This document shows, in pieces, positions 9,030 to 18,941 of a DNA stretch of 64,000 nt. How positions within the stretch are numbered: position 1 is the stretch's first letter; every line of letters begins with the position of its first letter. The stretch comes from Turicibacter sp. TJ11. Lineage in GTDB: Bacteria > Bacillota_I > Bacilli_A > MOL361 > Turicibacteraceae. The notes beneath the pieces are model-generated. The model was not told the origin of the DNA. It made no database searches and saw only the letters and a program-made list of their open reading frames with translations. Made by a program: the position numbers and the translations under genes. The DNA lies in the NCBI RefSeq assembly GCF_021497505.1, contig NZ_CP069349.1, positions 1,955,001 through 2,019,000 on the forward strand, given 5' to 3'.

Positions 9030-12000
9030 TTATTTGAAATATTTAACTCCGCTTTGGAAGATCAGTTGATCGTAATCTCCCGGTACATTTTTGAAAATTT
9101 GTGATCCCATGCGTTCAGAGTGCCCCATCTTACCTAAAATTCTTCCATCCGGACTCGTGATCCCCTCAACAGCAGCAATTGATCCATTTGGATTGTAAAT
9201 TCCATTCATTGTTGGTTTACCATTTAAGTCAACATACTGTGTAGCAATTTGACCCTTTTCAATTAATTGTTTAATCATCGCATCATTTGCTACAAATTTT
9301 CCTTCTCCGTGTGAAATCGCAACATTGTGGATATCTCCTACCTTCACGCCTGATAACCATGGTGATTTAGTTGAAGCAATACGAGTACGAACAATTTTTG
9401 ACATGTGACGATTAATATCATTTTTCGTTAGAGTCGGTGAATCTTCTGTGACCATTCCAAATTTTCCATACGGTAACAATCCAGATTTGATTAATGCTTG
9501 GAATCCATTACAAATTCCTAAAATTAATCCATCACGCTCTAGTAATCCTTCGATACTTTCACGAATTTGTTCATTCATTAAAACAGAAGTAATAAATTTT
9601 CCTGAACCGTCTGGTTCATCACCTGCACTAAATCCTCCCGAAAGCATTAAAATTTGCGATTCATTAATGTGCTTCACCATACGCTCAATCGAAGCTTCGA
9701 TATCGTTGTGATTTTGATTACAGAAGACATCAATGATTGAATGAGCTCCTGCCTGTTCAAAAGCACGTGCTGTATCATATTCACAATTCGTTCCTGGGAA
9801 TACTGGTAAGAAGACTTGTGGAGTTGCTGCAAGTGATGATGTTTTAATCATTGTGTTTTCATATTTAATTTCTGGAACTTTTACTTCTTCAGTAGCTGAA
9901 GCAACTGGATATAATGATTCAAATGTTCCTTGCCATGCAGCTAAGCTCTCTTCGATCGTAATCGCTTCTTGATTAATGACGATTAATGGTTCAGATGTTG
10001 TTTTTCCAAGTAAGTGTGCGTGTTCAAATAATAATGGACGATCAGATTCAACAATCATTGAACCTAATTCTAAGTCGAATAAATCATAACCTGTTTTAAT
10101 ATTAGCCCCTATTTTATTTCCAAATGACATTTTAGCAATCGCCTCAGCAATTCCCCCTTGCTTGATTGTAAAGGCCGATTTAATATGTCCGATTGTTACC
10201 ATGTCATAAATAAAGTTAAAGTTTTCTTTTAACTGTTCAATGTTTGGCATTAAATCTTTGGTTGGTTCATGTTTAATTAAGTAAATATAATTCTCTGGTG
10301 ATTTAAACTCTGGTGATAAGACTTTGGTTGCTTTTTCAATTTGGACTGCAAATGAAATTAATGTTGGTGGAACATGTAAGTCTTCAAATGAACCACTCAT
10401 ACTATCTTTCCCACCAATCGCTGGTAAACCAAATCCTTTTTGTACATAGATAGACCCAAGTAATGCTGCAAATGGTTGTCCCCAGTTTTTAGGGTCTTTT
10501 CCTAAACGGCGGAAATATTCCTGGAATGAAAAACGAATGCCTTGCCATTTACCACCGAGTGCTACGATTTTAGCCATTGATTCAACAACGGCATAAGCTG
10601 CTCCGTGAAATGGCGACCAAGATGTTAAATCTGGATTATATCCGTAAGTTAACATACTTACTGTGTTTGTCACTCCATGACGAAGTGGAATTTTATGAAC
10701 TGACCCTTCTGTTTCAGTTAATTGATATTTTCCTCCGTATGGCATTAAAACAGTTGTTCCTCCGATAGTTGAATCAAACATTTCAACCATTCCTTGTTGT
10801 GAGGCAACGTTTGGTTGTTTTAAGTTATTTAAAAATCTTTCTTTAATTGATTTTCCTTCTATTTTACTCGTAAATGGATGATCGTCTAAATCAGTTGGCA
10901 CGATAATATCTGTTGATTGTCGTGCTCCGTTTGTATCTAAAAAATCACGTGATAAGTCAACGATGGCACGTCCGTTCCAGTTCATGACTAATCGATTCGT
11001 ATCTGTTACTTCTGCCACAACTGTTGCTTCTAAGTTTTCTTCGTGAGCAAATGTAATTAAAGCATCCACATCTTCTTTCGCAACTAAAACAGCCATACGT
11101 TCTTGTGATTCAGAAACAGCAAGTTCTGTTCCATTTAATCCACTATATTTAACGGGTACAGCATTTAAATCAATGTTTAAACCATCTGCTAATTCACCAA
11201 TGGCAACACAAACACCACCAGCTCCAAAGTCATTACATTTTTTGATTAAACGCGTTACTTCTCCGTTACGGAATAAGCGTTGAATCTTACGTTCAGTCGG
11301 TGCATTTCCTTTTTGGACTTCTGATGACGCTGTTTGAATGGATGTTTCAGTATGAGCCTTCGATGATCCAGTAGCTCCTCCAATTCCATCACGCCCTGTC
11401 CGTCCACCTAATAAAATAATGATATCTCCTGCTACTGGTTTTTCACGGCGAACATCACTTGCTTTCACAGCACCAACAACAGCACCAACTTCCATGTGTT
11501 TAGCTTTATATCCATCATGATAGATTTCACGAACAAATGTAGTTGGTAATCCAATTTGATTTCCGTATGAGCTATTTCCGTCCGCAGAACGTTTAGAAAT
11601 AATTTTTTGTGGAAGTTTTCCCTCCATTGTGTCTTCTACTGATTCTAAGACATTTGCTCCTCCACTAATTCGCATCGCTTGGTAAACATAAGAACGTCCT
11701 GATAGTGGGTCACGAATAGCTCCACCAATACATGTAGATGCTCCACCAAATGGTTCAATTTCTGTTGGGTGATTATGTGTTTCATTTTTAAACATTAATA
11801 ACCACGGTTCAATTTCTCCATCAACATCGACATCAATATAAATACTACATGCATTAATTTCATCTGAAACTTCTAAATCATTTAAAGATCCTAACTTACG
11901 TTGTTCCTTCATCGCAATCGTTGCCATATCCATTAATGTCATCGGTTTACGATGATTATGAACGCGTTCACGCATCGTGCAATACTCTTCAAATGTTTGT

Positions 12001-12737
12001 TGTAAAATATCATGGAAACGTCCACTTTCAATTGTGACATTTTTAATTAACGTTTCAAAAGTTGTATGACGACAATGATCTGACCAATAAGTATCAAGAA
12101 CTTTTAATTCCGTTTCTGTTGGATTACGACGTTCATCCTTACGGAAATAAGTTTGAATCATCTTAATATCATCAAGAGTCATTGCCATTTGATGTTCATT
12201 TAAAAAGTTAGTTAATTTTTCATCGTTGTAATCAATGAATCCTTCGTACGTTTTAACTTCTTGAATTTCAACACTTTCATCTAATCCTAGCGGTGCTTGT
12301 AAATCTTTTTCACGCATTTCAATCGGATTGATGTAATATTGTTTAATTTTTTCAAGTTCTTCGTTTGAATTGATTCCTTCTAACACAATAACTTTTCCAC
12401 TCTTAACACGAACTTCGTCATTTCCTGTTAAAAGTTGAACACACTGAATCGCAGAGTCGGCACGTTGATCGTATTGACCTGGTAAAAACTCAACAGCAAA
12501 GTATGTTTTATCTTGTAAATCTAGTGACATACTCACTTGATCAGTGACTGTTTCTGATAAAACATTCTGTTTTGCTGTTTCAAGCTCTTGCTCATTGACG
12601 TTGAAAATATCATAAACATTAATCGTACGAACGTTAGTTAATGATAAGTGTAAATTTTCATTTAAATCATGGCGTAAGCTTTTTGCTTCTGTTGCATACA
12701 TCTCCTTTTTTTCTACAAAAACACGATACTGACTCAT
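9030..12737 (-). CDS. purL: Phosphoribosylformylglycinamidine synthase, single-chain type
   Basis: Converts FGAR and glutamine to FGAM, step 4. At 1235 residues this is the large fused form (N-domain, two AIRS-like halves, C-terminal class-I glutaminase) rather than the PurS/PurL/PurQ split form of Bacillus. Recognisable pieces are YWSDHCRHTTF near residue 220, FKNETHNHPTEIEPFGGA near 320, KDSMSGSF near 790, and the glutaminase region with PVFPGTNCEYDTARAF, SGGFSAGDEPDGSGKF and the nucleophile Cys in LGICNGFQAL. GHSERMGSQIF lies near the C-terminus. The ATG at 12737 has GAGG six bases upstream; earlier in-frame ATGs are in the ribosome site. Starts 15 bases after purK. Confidence 0.97.
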   Translation of the reverse strand: MSQYRVFVEKKEMYATEAKSLRHDLNENLHLSLTNVRTINVYDIFNVNEQELETAKQNVLSETVTDQVSMSLDLQDKTYFAVEFLPGQYDQRADSAIQCVQLLTGNDEVRVKSGKVIVLEGINSNEELEKIKQYYINPIEMREKDLQAPLGLDESVEIQEVKTYEGFIDYNDEKLTNFLNEHQMAMTLDDIKMIQTYFRKDERRNPTETELKVLDTYWSDHCRHTTFETLIKNVTIESGRFHDILQQTFEEYCTMRERVHNHRKPMTLMDMATIAMKEQRKLGSLNDLEVSDEINACSIYIDVDVDGEIEPWLLMFKNETHNHPTEIEPFGGASTCIGGAIRDPLSGRSYVYQAMRISGGANVLESVEDTMEGKLPQKIISKRSADGNSSYGNQIGLPTTFVREIYHDGYKAKHMEVGAVVGAVKASDVRREKPVAGDIIILLGGRTGRDGIGGATGSSKAHTETSIQTASSEVQKGNAPTERKIQRLFRNGEVTRLIKKCNDFGAGGVCVAIGELADGLNIDLNAVPVKYSGLNGTELAVSESQERMAVLVAKEDVDALITFAHEENLEATVVAEVTDTNRLVMNWNGRAIVDLSRDFLDTNGARQSTDIIVPTDLDDHPFTSKIEGKSIKERFLNNLKQPNVASQQGMVEMFDSTIGGTTVLMPYGGKYQLTETEGSVHKIPLRHGVTNTVSMLTYGYNPDLTSWSPFHGAAYAVVESMAKIVALGGKWQGIRFSFQEYFRRLGKDPKNWGQPFAALLGSIYVQKGFGLPAIGGKDSMSGSFEDLHVPPTLISFAVQIEKATKVLSPEFKSPENYIYLIKHEPTKDLMPNIEQLKENFNFIYDMVTIGHIKSAFTIKQGGIAEAIAKMSFGNKIGANIKTGYDLFDLELGSMIVESDRPLLFEHAHLLGKTTSEPLIVINQEAITIEESLAAWQGTFESLYPVASATEEVKVPEIKYENTMIKTSSLAATPQVFLPVFPGTNCEYDTARAFEQAGAHSIIDVFCNQNHNDIEASIERMVKHINESQILMLSGGFSAGDEPDGSGKFITSVLMNEQIRESIEGLLERDGLILGICNGFQALIKSGLLPYGKFGMVTEDSPTLTKNDINRHMSKIVRTRIASTKSPWLSGVKVGDIHNVAISHGEGKFVANDAMIKQLIEKGQIATQYVDLNGKPTMNGIYNPNGSIAAVEGITSPDGRILGKMGHSERMGSQIFKNVPGDYDQLIFQSGVKYFK

Positions 12738-12752
12738 TCTCATCCTCATCCT

Positions 12753-13883
12753 TTACTTTGGAAAATTAATTAAAAACTGATTAACTGTTTCTTCTAATTT
12801 TTCTTCGCTCTCATTCATGAATGTGATATGACCTACTTTTCGATTAACTCGCATCTCCTCTTTCCCATAAAGATGAAGTTTAGCATCTGAAAATTCAGGT
12901 TGGATCCATGAATTCAACGTATATTCGACATGTTGCCCTAATAGATTGACCATTATTGTCGGTTGAATTAGTTTAGGTTCAATTAATGGCAATCCACAAA
13001 TTGCTCGAATATGTTGTTCAAATTGAGAGACATTACATCCATCAATCGTATAATGTCCTGAGTTATGTGGTCGTGGTGCTAATTCATTGATAATCAGATC
13101 ATTCTCAATAACAAATATTTCAATGGCTAGCGTTCCAATAAAATCTAACTTTTCAATCAATGTTGCAGCAATTATTTCTGCTTTTTTAATTAAATGCGGT
13201 TCGATTTTAGCAGGAACGATACTTAAATGTAGAATATGATTGTGATGAACATTTTCAACAACTGGAAATGTTTCAACTTGTTTATTAGTTCCCCTTGTAA
13301 CAATCACTGAAATTTCTTTTGTAAATGGTACAAATCCTTCTAAAATACAGGTTTGATTTTCTACAACGGACTGAACATGTTGTAAATCTAATTCCGATTT
13401 TAATGTCCACTGGCCTTTTCCGTCATATCCACCCGTGACTGTTTTTAAAATACTTGGATATCCGATTTTTTTTACTGCTTCTTTGAGTTGTGAAAAATTA
13501 TTTACTTTTTCAAACGGGGCAGTTTTAAATCCACAGTTATTAATCGCTGTTTTTTCAATATAACGATGTTGTGTTAAAGCGAGTGGTCGATGTCCTTGCG
13601 GGATATAACCAACTGATTCACATGCTTGAATCACATCACTATTAATATTTTCAAACTCATAAGTTACTACATCGCTAATAGATAATAACTGATGTAAAGC
13701 GGCTTGATCATCATAAGGCGCATTGATTTCAGCATCAGCTATTTGTGCAAGTGGGCTTAAAGTAGCAGGTTCTAATACTGCTACTTTATATCCCATCTGC
13801 TTCGCTGATATTGCCATCATACGTCCTAGTTGTCCACCACCTATAATCCCAATCGTTGAAGGAGGTAAAATAACACTAGTCAT
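12753..13883 (-). CDS. purK: N5-carboxyaminoimidazole ribonucleotide synthetase
   Basis: ATP- and bicarbonate-dependent carboxylation of AIR to N5-CAIR, working with PurE. It shows [18 protein letters not shown] at the N-terminus (preATP-grasp domain), the ATP-grasp segment [17 protein letters not shown] near residues 148-164, and [15 protein letters not shown] near 265, the conserved C-terminal active-site motif. Length 376 is typical. Its ATG overlaps the end of purE by eight bases, so translation is probably coupled. Confidence 0.97.
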   Translation of the reverse strand: MTSVILPPSTIGIIGGGQLGRMMAISAKQMGYKVAVLEPATLSPLAQIADAEINAPYDDQAALHQLLSISDVVTYEFENINSDVIQACESVGYIPQGHRPLALTQHRYIEKTAINNCGFKTAPFEKVNNFSQLKEAVKKIGYPSILKTVTGGYDGKGQWTLKSELDLQHVQSVVENQTCILEGFVPFTKEISVIVTRGTNKQVETFPVVENVHHNHILHLSIVPAKIEPHLIKKAEIIAATLIEKLDFIGTLAIEIFVIENDLIINELAPRPHNSGHYTIDGCNVSQFEQHIRAICGLPLIEPKLIQPTIMVNLLGQHVEYTLNSWIQPEFSDAKLHLYGKEEMRVNRKVGHITFMNESEEKLEETVNQFLINFPK

Positions 13884-14388
13884 TTAAATCACTATCCCTT
13901 ACAACCATCTCCATCATGGTTTGACGATACTTTTCTAACTTACTTGCAATACTTTCATATGAGGTACTTAACATGGAAGCCGCTAATAATCCTGCATTTT
14001 TAGCCCCAGCTTTACCAATGGCAACTGTCGCTACTGGAATTCCACCAGGCATTTGAACAATCGATAATAATGAATCCATCCCTTTTAATGTTCTTGATTC
14101 AACAGGAACACCAATCACAGGTAAAGTCGTTTTAGCAGCTACCATTCCAGGTAAGTGAGCAGCACCTCCTGCTCCTGCCACAATAATCTTAAGTCCACGT
14201 TCACGAGCCAGTTCAGCATATTCAAACATTTGATCAGGTGTGCGGTGAGCTGAAACCACTCTAGCTTCGTATGAGATTTGTAATTCATCTAAAATTGCCA
14301 TTGTTTCTTTCATCGTTTCTAAATCAGATTTACTGCCCATAATAATCCCAACTAATGGTGTATCTGAGATTTCATAAATTCTCTCCAA
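13876..14388 (-). CDS. purE: N5-CAIR mutase
   Basis: Class-I PurE: moves the carboxyl group of N5-CAIR to give CAIR. Motifs [13 protein letters not shown] (phosphate loop), [14 protein letters not shown] (catalytic His) and [14 protein letters not shown] are all intact. 170 residues. The start is a TTG at 14386-14388 with GGAGGG seven bases upstream; no in-frame ATG near it has a comparable site. It is the first pur gene after fhs, with a 220-base gap that contains A/T-rich sequence (TATATTATAG around 14560) suited to an extra promoter, so it may be expressed both from the riboswitch transcript and on its own. Confidence 0.95.
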   Translation of the reverse strand: MERIYEISDTPLVGIIMGSKSDLETMKETMAILDELQISYEARVVSAHRTPDQMFEYAELARERGLKIIVAGAGGAAHLPGMVAAKTTLPVIGVPVESRTLKGMDSLLSIVQMPGGIPVATVAIGKAGAKNAGLLAASMLSTSYESIASKLEKYRQTMMEMVVRDSDLND

Positions 14389-14608
14389 AATAAGACCCTC
14401 CCTAATATGTTGAAATAAATAAGTCTTTTATTACCAAAATGATTAATCCTCTGACAATTTGATTGTTTTATAGTTATCTCATAACTTCGATAAAAGAGTC
14501 CCCCAACTATCAAAATGATAAAAACCACTCTAAATTAATCAATTTTTCTTTTCTATAATATATAGGTTTAATTCATTCTAAGATCAGACTTAGCTCAATT
14601 CATCATTT

Positions 14609-16270
14609 TTAAAATAATCCGATGCACTCACCTTCTGGTGTTATATCCATTTTCAACGCTGCTGGTTGCTTCGGAAGTCCTGGCATCGTTAAGACACTTC
14701 CTGTTAAGCAAACGATAAATCCTGCTCCAGCTGAGATTCGAATTTCACGAATCGTGATGTTAAAATCTGTTGGTCGACCTAATACTTTTGGATCATCACT
14801 TAATGAAACTGGTGTTTTTGCCATACATACTAAAAAGTTTTCATATCCTAACGATTTAATTTTATCCAGCTGTGATTGAGCTTCTTCCGTATAGACAACA
14901 CCATTTGCACCATAGACTTTTTTAGCAATAGTTAAAATTTTATCTTCTAACGAATCTTCGCGATTGTATAAATGAGTAAATGTTTGATTATTTTGATCCA
15001 CTAATTCAACCACACGTTCAGCTAGTTCTTTTGCACCTGCACCACCGTTTAACCAAACATTTGCGATTTCACATGGATGATTATTTTCTTCACACCATGA
15101 TTTTAAGAAATCTAACTCTGCTTCTGTATCATGAGTGAATTGGTTAACGGCAACAACATAAGGTAAATTAAACTGTTGAATTGAATCAATGTGTTTCGCT
15201 AGGTTTTCTACTCCTTTTGATAAAGCTTCGACATTTTCTTCTTTTAAGTTTTCATATTCTACGCCACCATGCATCTTTAACGCACGAATAGTTGCTACAA
15301 TAACGACACAATCTGGTGTTAAATGACCTTCACGACATTTAATATTTAAGAATTTTTCTGCTCCTAAATCTGCTCCAAAACCAGCCTCTGTAATCACATA
15401 TTCGCCTAGTTTTAAAGCTGTTTTTGTACCAATAATTGAATTACATCCATGTGCAATATTAGCAAACGGTCCTCCGTGAACAATAGCTGGTGTATGTTCG
15501 CACGTTTGAACTAAATTTGGTTTAAGTGCATCTTTCAATAACATCGTGATTGCACCTTGAATGTTTAAGTCTTTAACAAAAACCGGTTGATCTTCTTGAG
15601 TGTAAGCCACAATAATATTTCCAATACGTTCTTTTAAATCTTCAAGACTTGTCGCTAAACAAAGAACAGCCATGATTTCAGAAGCAACAGTAATGTTAAA
15701 TCCATCTTTTCGTTCAATTCCGTTTACATGTGATCCTTGACCAATCGTAATCTCACGTAAGGTACGATCATTTAAATCTAAACAACGTTTAAACACAATT
15801 TTTGTTGGATCAATGTGACATTCGTTTCCTTGGTAGATATGGTTATCAACTAAAGCACAAATGGCATTATTCGCTGTGGTAATGGCATGAATATCTCCAG
15901 TGAAGTGTAAATTTAAATCTTCCATTGGTAAGACTTGAGAGTAACCTCCACCAGCTGCGCCTCCTTTAAGCCCCATGACTGGTCCAAGTGAGGGTTCACG
16001 TAAAGCAATCACTGATTTTTTTCCAATATGATAAAATCCTTGCCCAAGACCAACCGTCATCGTTGTTTTTCCTTCACCCGCTTTAGTTGGGCTAATGGCA
16101 GTGACTAAAATTAATTTTCCATCTTTATTCTCACGATTCATGACGTTTAAGTCGATTTTTGCTTTATATTTACCGTAGCATTCAATATCATCACTAATGT
16201 TTAATTCCTCTGCAATTGTTGTAATTGGCTTTAACTCAATTTCTTTAGCAATTTGTAAGTCATTTTTCAT
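14609..16270 (-). CDS. fhs: Formate-tetrahydrofolate ligase
   Basis: Makes 10-formyl-THF from formate, THF and ATP, supplying one-carbon units to PurN and PurH encoded downstream. The ATP-binding loop SPTKAGEGKTTMTVGLGQ is near residues 65-82. GGAAGGGYSQVLPMEDLNLHFTGD (split here as GGAAGGGYSQV and LNLHFTGD) near 108-131 is the family signature, and FNITVREIR-like FNITIREIRISAGAGF lies near the C-terminus. 553 residues, full length. First gene downstream of the guanine riboswitch and its terminator. Formate is also produced by PflB encoded in this window, linking fermentation to purine synthesis. Confidence 0.97.
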   Translation of the reverse strand: MKNDLQIAKEIELKPITTIAEELNISDDIECYGKYKAKIDLNVMNRENKDGKLILVTAISPTKAGEGKTTMTVGLGQGFYHIGKKSVIALREPSLGPVMGLKGGAAGGGYSQVLPMEDLNLHFTGDIHAITTANNAICALVDNHIYQGNECHIDPTKIVFKRCLDLNDRTLREITIGQGSHVNGIERKDGFNITVASEIMAVLCLATSLEDLKERIGNIIVAYTQEDQPVFVKDLNIQGAITMLLKDALKPNLVQTCEHTPAIVHGGPFANIAHGCNSIIGTKTALKLGEYVITEAGFGADLGAEKFLNIKCREGHLTPDCVVIVATIRALKMHGGVEYENLKEENVEALSKGVENLAKHIDSIQQFNLPYVVAVNQFTHDTEAELDFLKSWCEENNHPCEIANVWLNGGAGAKELAERVVELVDQNNQTFTHLYNREDSLEDKILTIAKKVYGANGVVYTEEAQSQLDKIKSLGYENFLVCMAKTPVSLSDDPKVLGRPTDFNITIREIRISAGAGFIVCLTGSVLTMPGLPKQPAALKMDITPEGECIGLF

Positions 16271-16373
16271 GATAATCGCTCTCCTTTTTATTTATGATCG
16301 GCTTACTATTCTGTAGTCTTTTCAGAATCCTTAAGCTAAATACTCCTTTACCATCATATAACGTCTAAAGGTT

Positions 16374-16411
16374 AAATAAAAGGCACCTTTAGGACATTAA
16401 CTAAAGGTGCC
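16374..16411 (-). terminator. Riboswitch-controlled terminator before fhs
   Basis: Perfect 11-pair stem GGCACCTTTAG/CTAAAGGTGCC with an 8-base loop, followed on the minus strand by TTTTATTT. It lies about 115 bases downstream of the guanine aptamer and about 100 bases before fhs, the expected place for the expression platform of an OFF switch. The antiterminator partner is not obvious by eye. Confidence 0.85.
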
Positions 16412-16525
16412 AAAATAATTTGTAAAGTTATGGAAATAATATTCTCTAAACGACTGTTAGCTTAAATATGATCTCTAATTAACCTTGAGAATTTCCATTG
16501 AACTTAACTTATTATATGTGCAACC

Positions 16526-16591
16526 TTCATAGTCCCTATGTTTACGGCAAGGGGTAGAAACTTTCGAACCATATTATCGATGATATATGAA
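16526..16591 (-). promoter_or_regulatory. Purine riboswitch aptamer, guanine/hypoxanthine type
   Basis: Read on the minus strand, the sequence has the purine-riboswitch layout. P1 is TTCATA/TATGAA. ATATCATCGATAATATGG covers J1/2 and P2, then AGTTTCTACC, CCGTAAA, and GGGACTATG for J3/1. The specificity base before TATG is C, which in this family selects guanine or hypoxanthine; adenine switches carry U. Known members turn off downstream genes when ligand is present. The target here is fhs and, by read-through, the pur genes. I identified it by conserved core bases, not by a covariance search. Confidence 0.93.
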
Positions 16592-16631
16592 TGTTGTATG
16601 TAATTTCATCTATTGCGAAAAAATAAAAAAA

Positions 16632-16664
16632 CATATGTGTTAGTGCACGCACTTAACCCATACG
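16632..16664 (-). terminator. Terminator of the small gene at 16653-16751
   Basis: Near-perfect long hairpin (arms CGTATGGGTTAAGTGC and GCACTAACACATATG with one bulge and two mismatches) overlapping the stop codon. On the minus strand it is followed by TTTTTTTATTTTTT. It ends about 40 bases before the guanine aptamer, so it may act as a first attenuator. Confidence 0.75.
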
Positions 16665-16751
16665 TTTAGCCTTTTCACAAAATTCATTAAATTTCAGACA
16701 TAAAAATGACGCAAACTGCTTCTTCTTTTGTTGAATCTTCATTTGCTTCAT
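16653..16751 (-). CDS. 32-residue Lys/Gln-rich small protein, unknown
   Basis: A short open frame starting MKQMKIQQKKKQFASF and ending EKAKRMG. It is strongly basic at the N-terminus, with a central Phe/Leu/Cys patch. The reasons to believe it are contextual. GGAGGAG lies 8 bases before the ATG. A TTGATA-N17-TATAAT promoter lies about 50 bases upstream, and a long hairpin plus T tract covers its stop codon. No membrane segment or signal peptide. It could be a leader peptide, a regulatory small protein or a peptide toxin; I recognise no homologue. It sits between guaB (divergent) and the guanine riboswitch. Confidence 0.6.
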   Translation of the reverse strand: MKQMKIQQKKKQFASFLCLKFNEFCEKAKRMG

Positions 16752-16803
16752 TTTATAGTCTCCTCCAAATTTAACGATATAATTACAAAATATTTACAAT
16801 TGC

Positions 16804-16832
16804 ATTATAAACTAATCAAATTTAAATATCAA
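16804..16832 (-). promoter_or_regulatory. Sigma-A promoter of the small gene / pur leader
   Basis: Minus-strand TTGATA, 17-base spacer, TATAAT, close to consensus. No equally good promoter is visible between the small gene's terminator and the riboswitch, so some pur transcripts may start here. Confidence 0.75.
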
Positions 16833-17126
16833 TATAATTTAGCGATTTTGAAAACTTTATTTTGAAAATTATAGTTACAATTTTAATCTATGTAGTGAAT
16901 TATTAAAATATAATCTATACTTTTAAAAATATGTTTTGTTTTTTAGTCTGACCTCTGGCGACTAAAAAATCAGAACTCAGTTGGTGTATTAAGCCTTAAT
17001 ATTCTTTAGTTTTTTCATGATCTTCTTATTTATTTGTCATCAATATTTACACTTAAACCACTGATTGAAGTTTTACAAAATTTGAATTTTATTATCTAAT
17101 ATTGGAATTCATTATATTATTTTATG
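16833..17126. other. Divergent spacer between the small gene and guaB
   Basis: AT-rich spacer with no gene. The notable item is an inverted repeat at 16939-16969, TTTTTTAGTC/GACTAAAAAA around an 11-base CG-containing loop. The T tract lies in the 5' arm on either strand, so it is not an intrinsic terminator. It could be an operator or an RNA structure; otherwise I see nothing. Confidence 0.4.
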
Positions 17127-17155
17127 TTGCAACGAATGAGGAGTTATGCTATCAT
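17127..17155 (+). promoter_or_regulatory. guaB promoter
   Basis: TTGCAA, 17-base spacer, TATCAT, about 90 bases before the guaB start. A hairpin in the leader (17173-17202, GGCAA...TTGCC) has no T tract and may stabilise the mRNA. Confidence 0.65.
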
Positions 17156-17244
17156 GTTTACAATTAAAAACAGGCAAATTTAACTTTTTTAAGTTTGTTG
17201 CCTTGAGGACATAAAATATAACTATAACTAGAGGAGGACTCCAC

Positions 17245-18720
17245 ATGAGTTTATTAAACGGTAAGGTTGTGTCTACGGGATTAACATTCGATGATGTTTT
17301 ATTAATTCCACAACGCAGTGAAGTATTACCCAAAGATGTCAGCTTAAAAACAAAATTAACACGTAACATCGAGTTAAACGTTCCAATCATCTCTTCTGCA
17401 ATGGATACAGTTACTGAATCACGCTTAGCTATTGCACTTGCACATCAAGGTGGGGTCGGATTTATCCACAAGAATATGTCAATTGAGGAACAAGCTGAAG
17501 AAGTTCGTCGCGTTAAATTATATCAAAATGGGATGATTTCAGATCCAGTTACACTATCTGGAGATATTACAATTGCTGAAGCTAATGATAAATGTAAACA
17601 CTACAAAGTATCAGGTTTCCCTGTTGTTGATGAAAATGGTGTCTTAACTGGTATTATTACTAATCGTGATATGAAATATCGTGTGGATCAAAGTGTAAAA
17701 GTACGCGACGTAATGACTGGACGTGATAAATTAATCACAGCTCCCGTTGGAATTACATTAGATGAAGCAAAAGAAATTCTAATGCATCATCGTATTGAAA
17801 AACTTCCTATCATTAACGAAGAAGGAACTTTATGCGGATTAGTTACAATTAAAGATATTGATAAAACGATGTCATATCCAAACAGCTGTAAAGATGAACA
17901 AGGACGTTTACGTTGTGGAGCTGCTGTTGGAATTGGTGCAGACACATTAGATCGCGTAAAAGCTTTAGTAGAAGCGGGAGTTGATGTGATTACAGTTGAC
18001 TCTGCACACGGACACTCTTTAGGTGTTATTCATACAGTTCGACAAATTAAAGAAACATTCCCAGAGCTACAAGTTATTGGTGGAAATATTGTTACAGCAG
18101 AAGCGGCAAAAGATTTAATCGAAGCGGGTGCTGACGCCGTTAAAGTAGGAATTGGTCCAGGATCAATTTGTACAACACGTGTCGTAGCAGGAGTTGGTGT
18201 TCCACAAATTACAGCTGTAAATGATGTCTATGAATATTGTAAAACTGTTGGTGTTCCAGTGATTGCTGACGGTGGTTTAAAATTAAGTGGAGATTTCGTT
18301 AAAGCAATTGCGGCTGGTGCTGACTGTGCAATGTTCGGAGGATTATTCGCAGGATGTGAAGAAGCACCAGGCGAGGAGATTTTATATAACGGACGTCGTT
18401 ACAAAACATATGTTGGAATGGGTTCTTTAGCTGCCATGAAACGTGGATCAAGTGACCGTTATTTCCAAGGAAAACAACAAGAAGCTAAAAAATTAGTTCC
18501 TGAAGGAATTGAAGCTCGTGTTCCTTACAAAGGAAAATTAGAAGATGTTGTCTATCAATTATGTGGTGGTTTACGTGCAGGAATGGGATACTGTGGAACA
18601 GCGACAATCGAAGAGTTAAAGACAAATGGTAAATTTGTTCGCATTACAAACGCTGGTCTTCGTGAATCACATCCTCATGATGTTGAAATTACTCAAGAAG
18701 CTCCTAACTATCAAAAATAA
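17245..18720 (+). CDS. guaB: IMP dehydrogenase
   Basis: NAD-dependent oxidation of IMP to XMP, the first step toward guanine nucleotides. (beta/alpha)8 barrel with [10 protein letters not shown] at the start and [13 protein letters not shown] near residue 50. Two CBS domains are inserted at about 95-210. The catalytic loop [11 protein letters not shown] has Cys309, and the flap region [16 protein letters not shown] lies near 411. 491 residues, full length. AGAGGAGG precedes the ATG. It is transcribed divergently from the pur cluster with its own promoter and terminator, so XMP/GMP formation is separated from the riboswitch-controlled IMP pathway. Confidence 0.98.
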   Translation: MSLLNGKVVSTGLTFDDVLLIPQRSEVLPKDVSLKTKLTRNIELNVPIISSAMDTVTESRLAIALAHQGGVGFIHKNMSIEEQAEEVRRVKLYQNGMISDPVTLSGDITIAEANDKCKHYKVSGFPVVDENGVLTGIITNRDMKYRVDQSVKVRDVMTGRDKLITAPVGITLDEAKEILMHHRIEKLPIINEEGTLCGLVTIKDIDKTMSYPNSCKDEQGRLRCGAAVGIGADTLDRVKALVEAGVDVITVDSAHGHSLGVIHTVRQIKETFPELQVIGGNIVTAEAAKDLIEAGADAVKVGIGPGSICTTRVVAGVGVPQITAVNDVYEYCKTVGVPVIADGGLKLSGDFVKAIAAGADCAMFGGLFAGCEEAPGEEILYNGRRYKTYVGMGSLAAMKRGSSDRYFQGKQQEAKKLVPEGIEARVPYKGKLEDVVYQLCGGLRAGMGYCGTATIEELKTNGKFVRITNAGLRESHPHDVEITQEAPNYQK

Positions 18721-18723
18721 AAC

Positions 18724-18760
18724 AAAAAAGTGTAACAGACGTTACACTTTTTTGTTTTTT
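18724..18760 (+). terminator. guaB terminator
   Basis: AAAAAAGTGTAAC/GTTACACTTTTTT stem with a 4-base loop, then more T residues. Confidence 0.9.
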
Positions 18761-18891
18761 CAGAAATTCATTCTGTGGATAACCTCAAACCATATAGTTC
18801 ATCGCAAAAAGATTAAAGCTCTTAGAGTTTAACGTTACATACTCTTTTAAAAATAGATTATTGTAATATTGTTGCTTTAAACATAAATCAT

Positions 18892-18933
18892 AAAAAAGAT
18901 ACTTAGTTTTGATGGTAACTAAGTATCTTTTTT
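18892..18933 (-). terminator. spoVT terminator
   Basis: Stem AAAAAAGATACTTAGTT/AACTAAGTATCTTTTTT just after the spoVT stop; symmetrical, able to work on both strands. Confidence 0.88.
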
Positions 18934-18941
18934 ATTTAAAC

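Noticed and set aside
14389-14608. PurR box before purE
   Set aside because: Only an isolated CGAA in TTATCGAAGTTAT was seen; not enough to call a PurBox.
17112-17390. 92-codon minus-strand frame crossing the guaB start
   Set aside because: Crosses the guaB promoter and leader and has no ribosome site.
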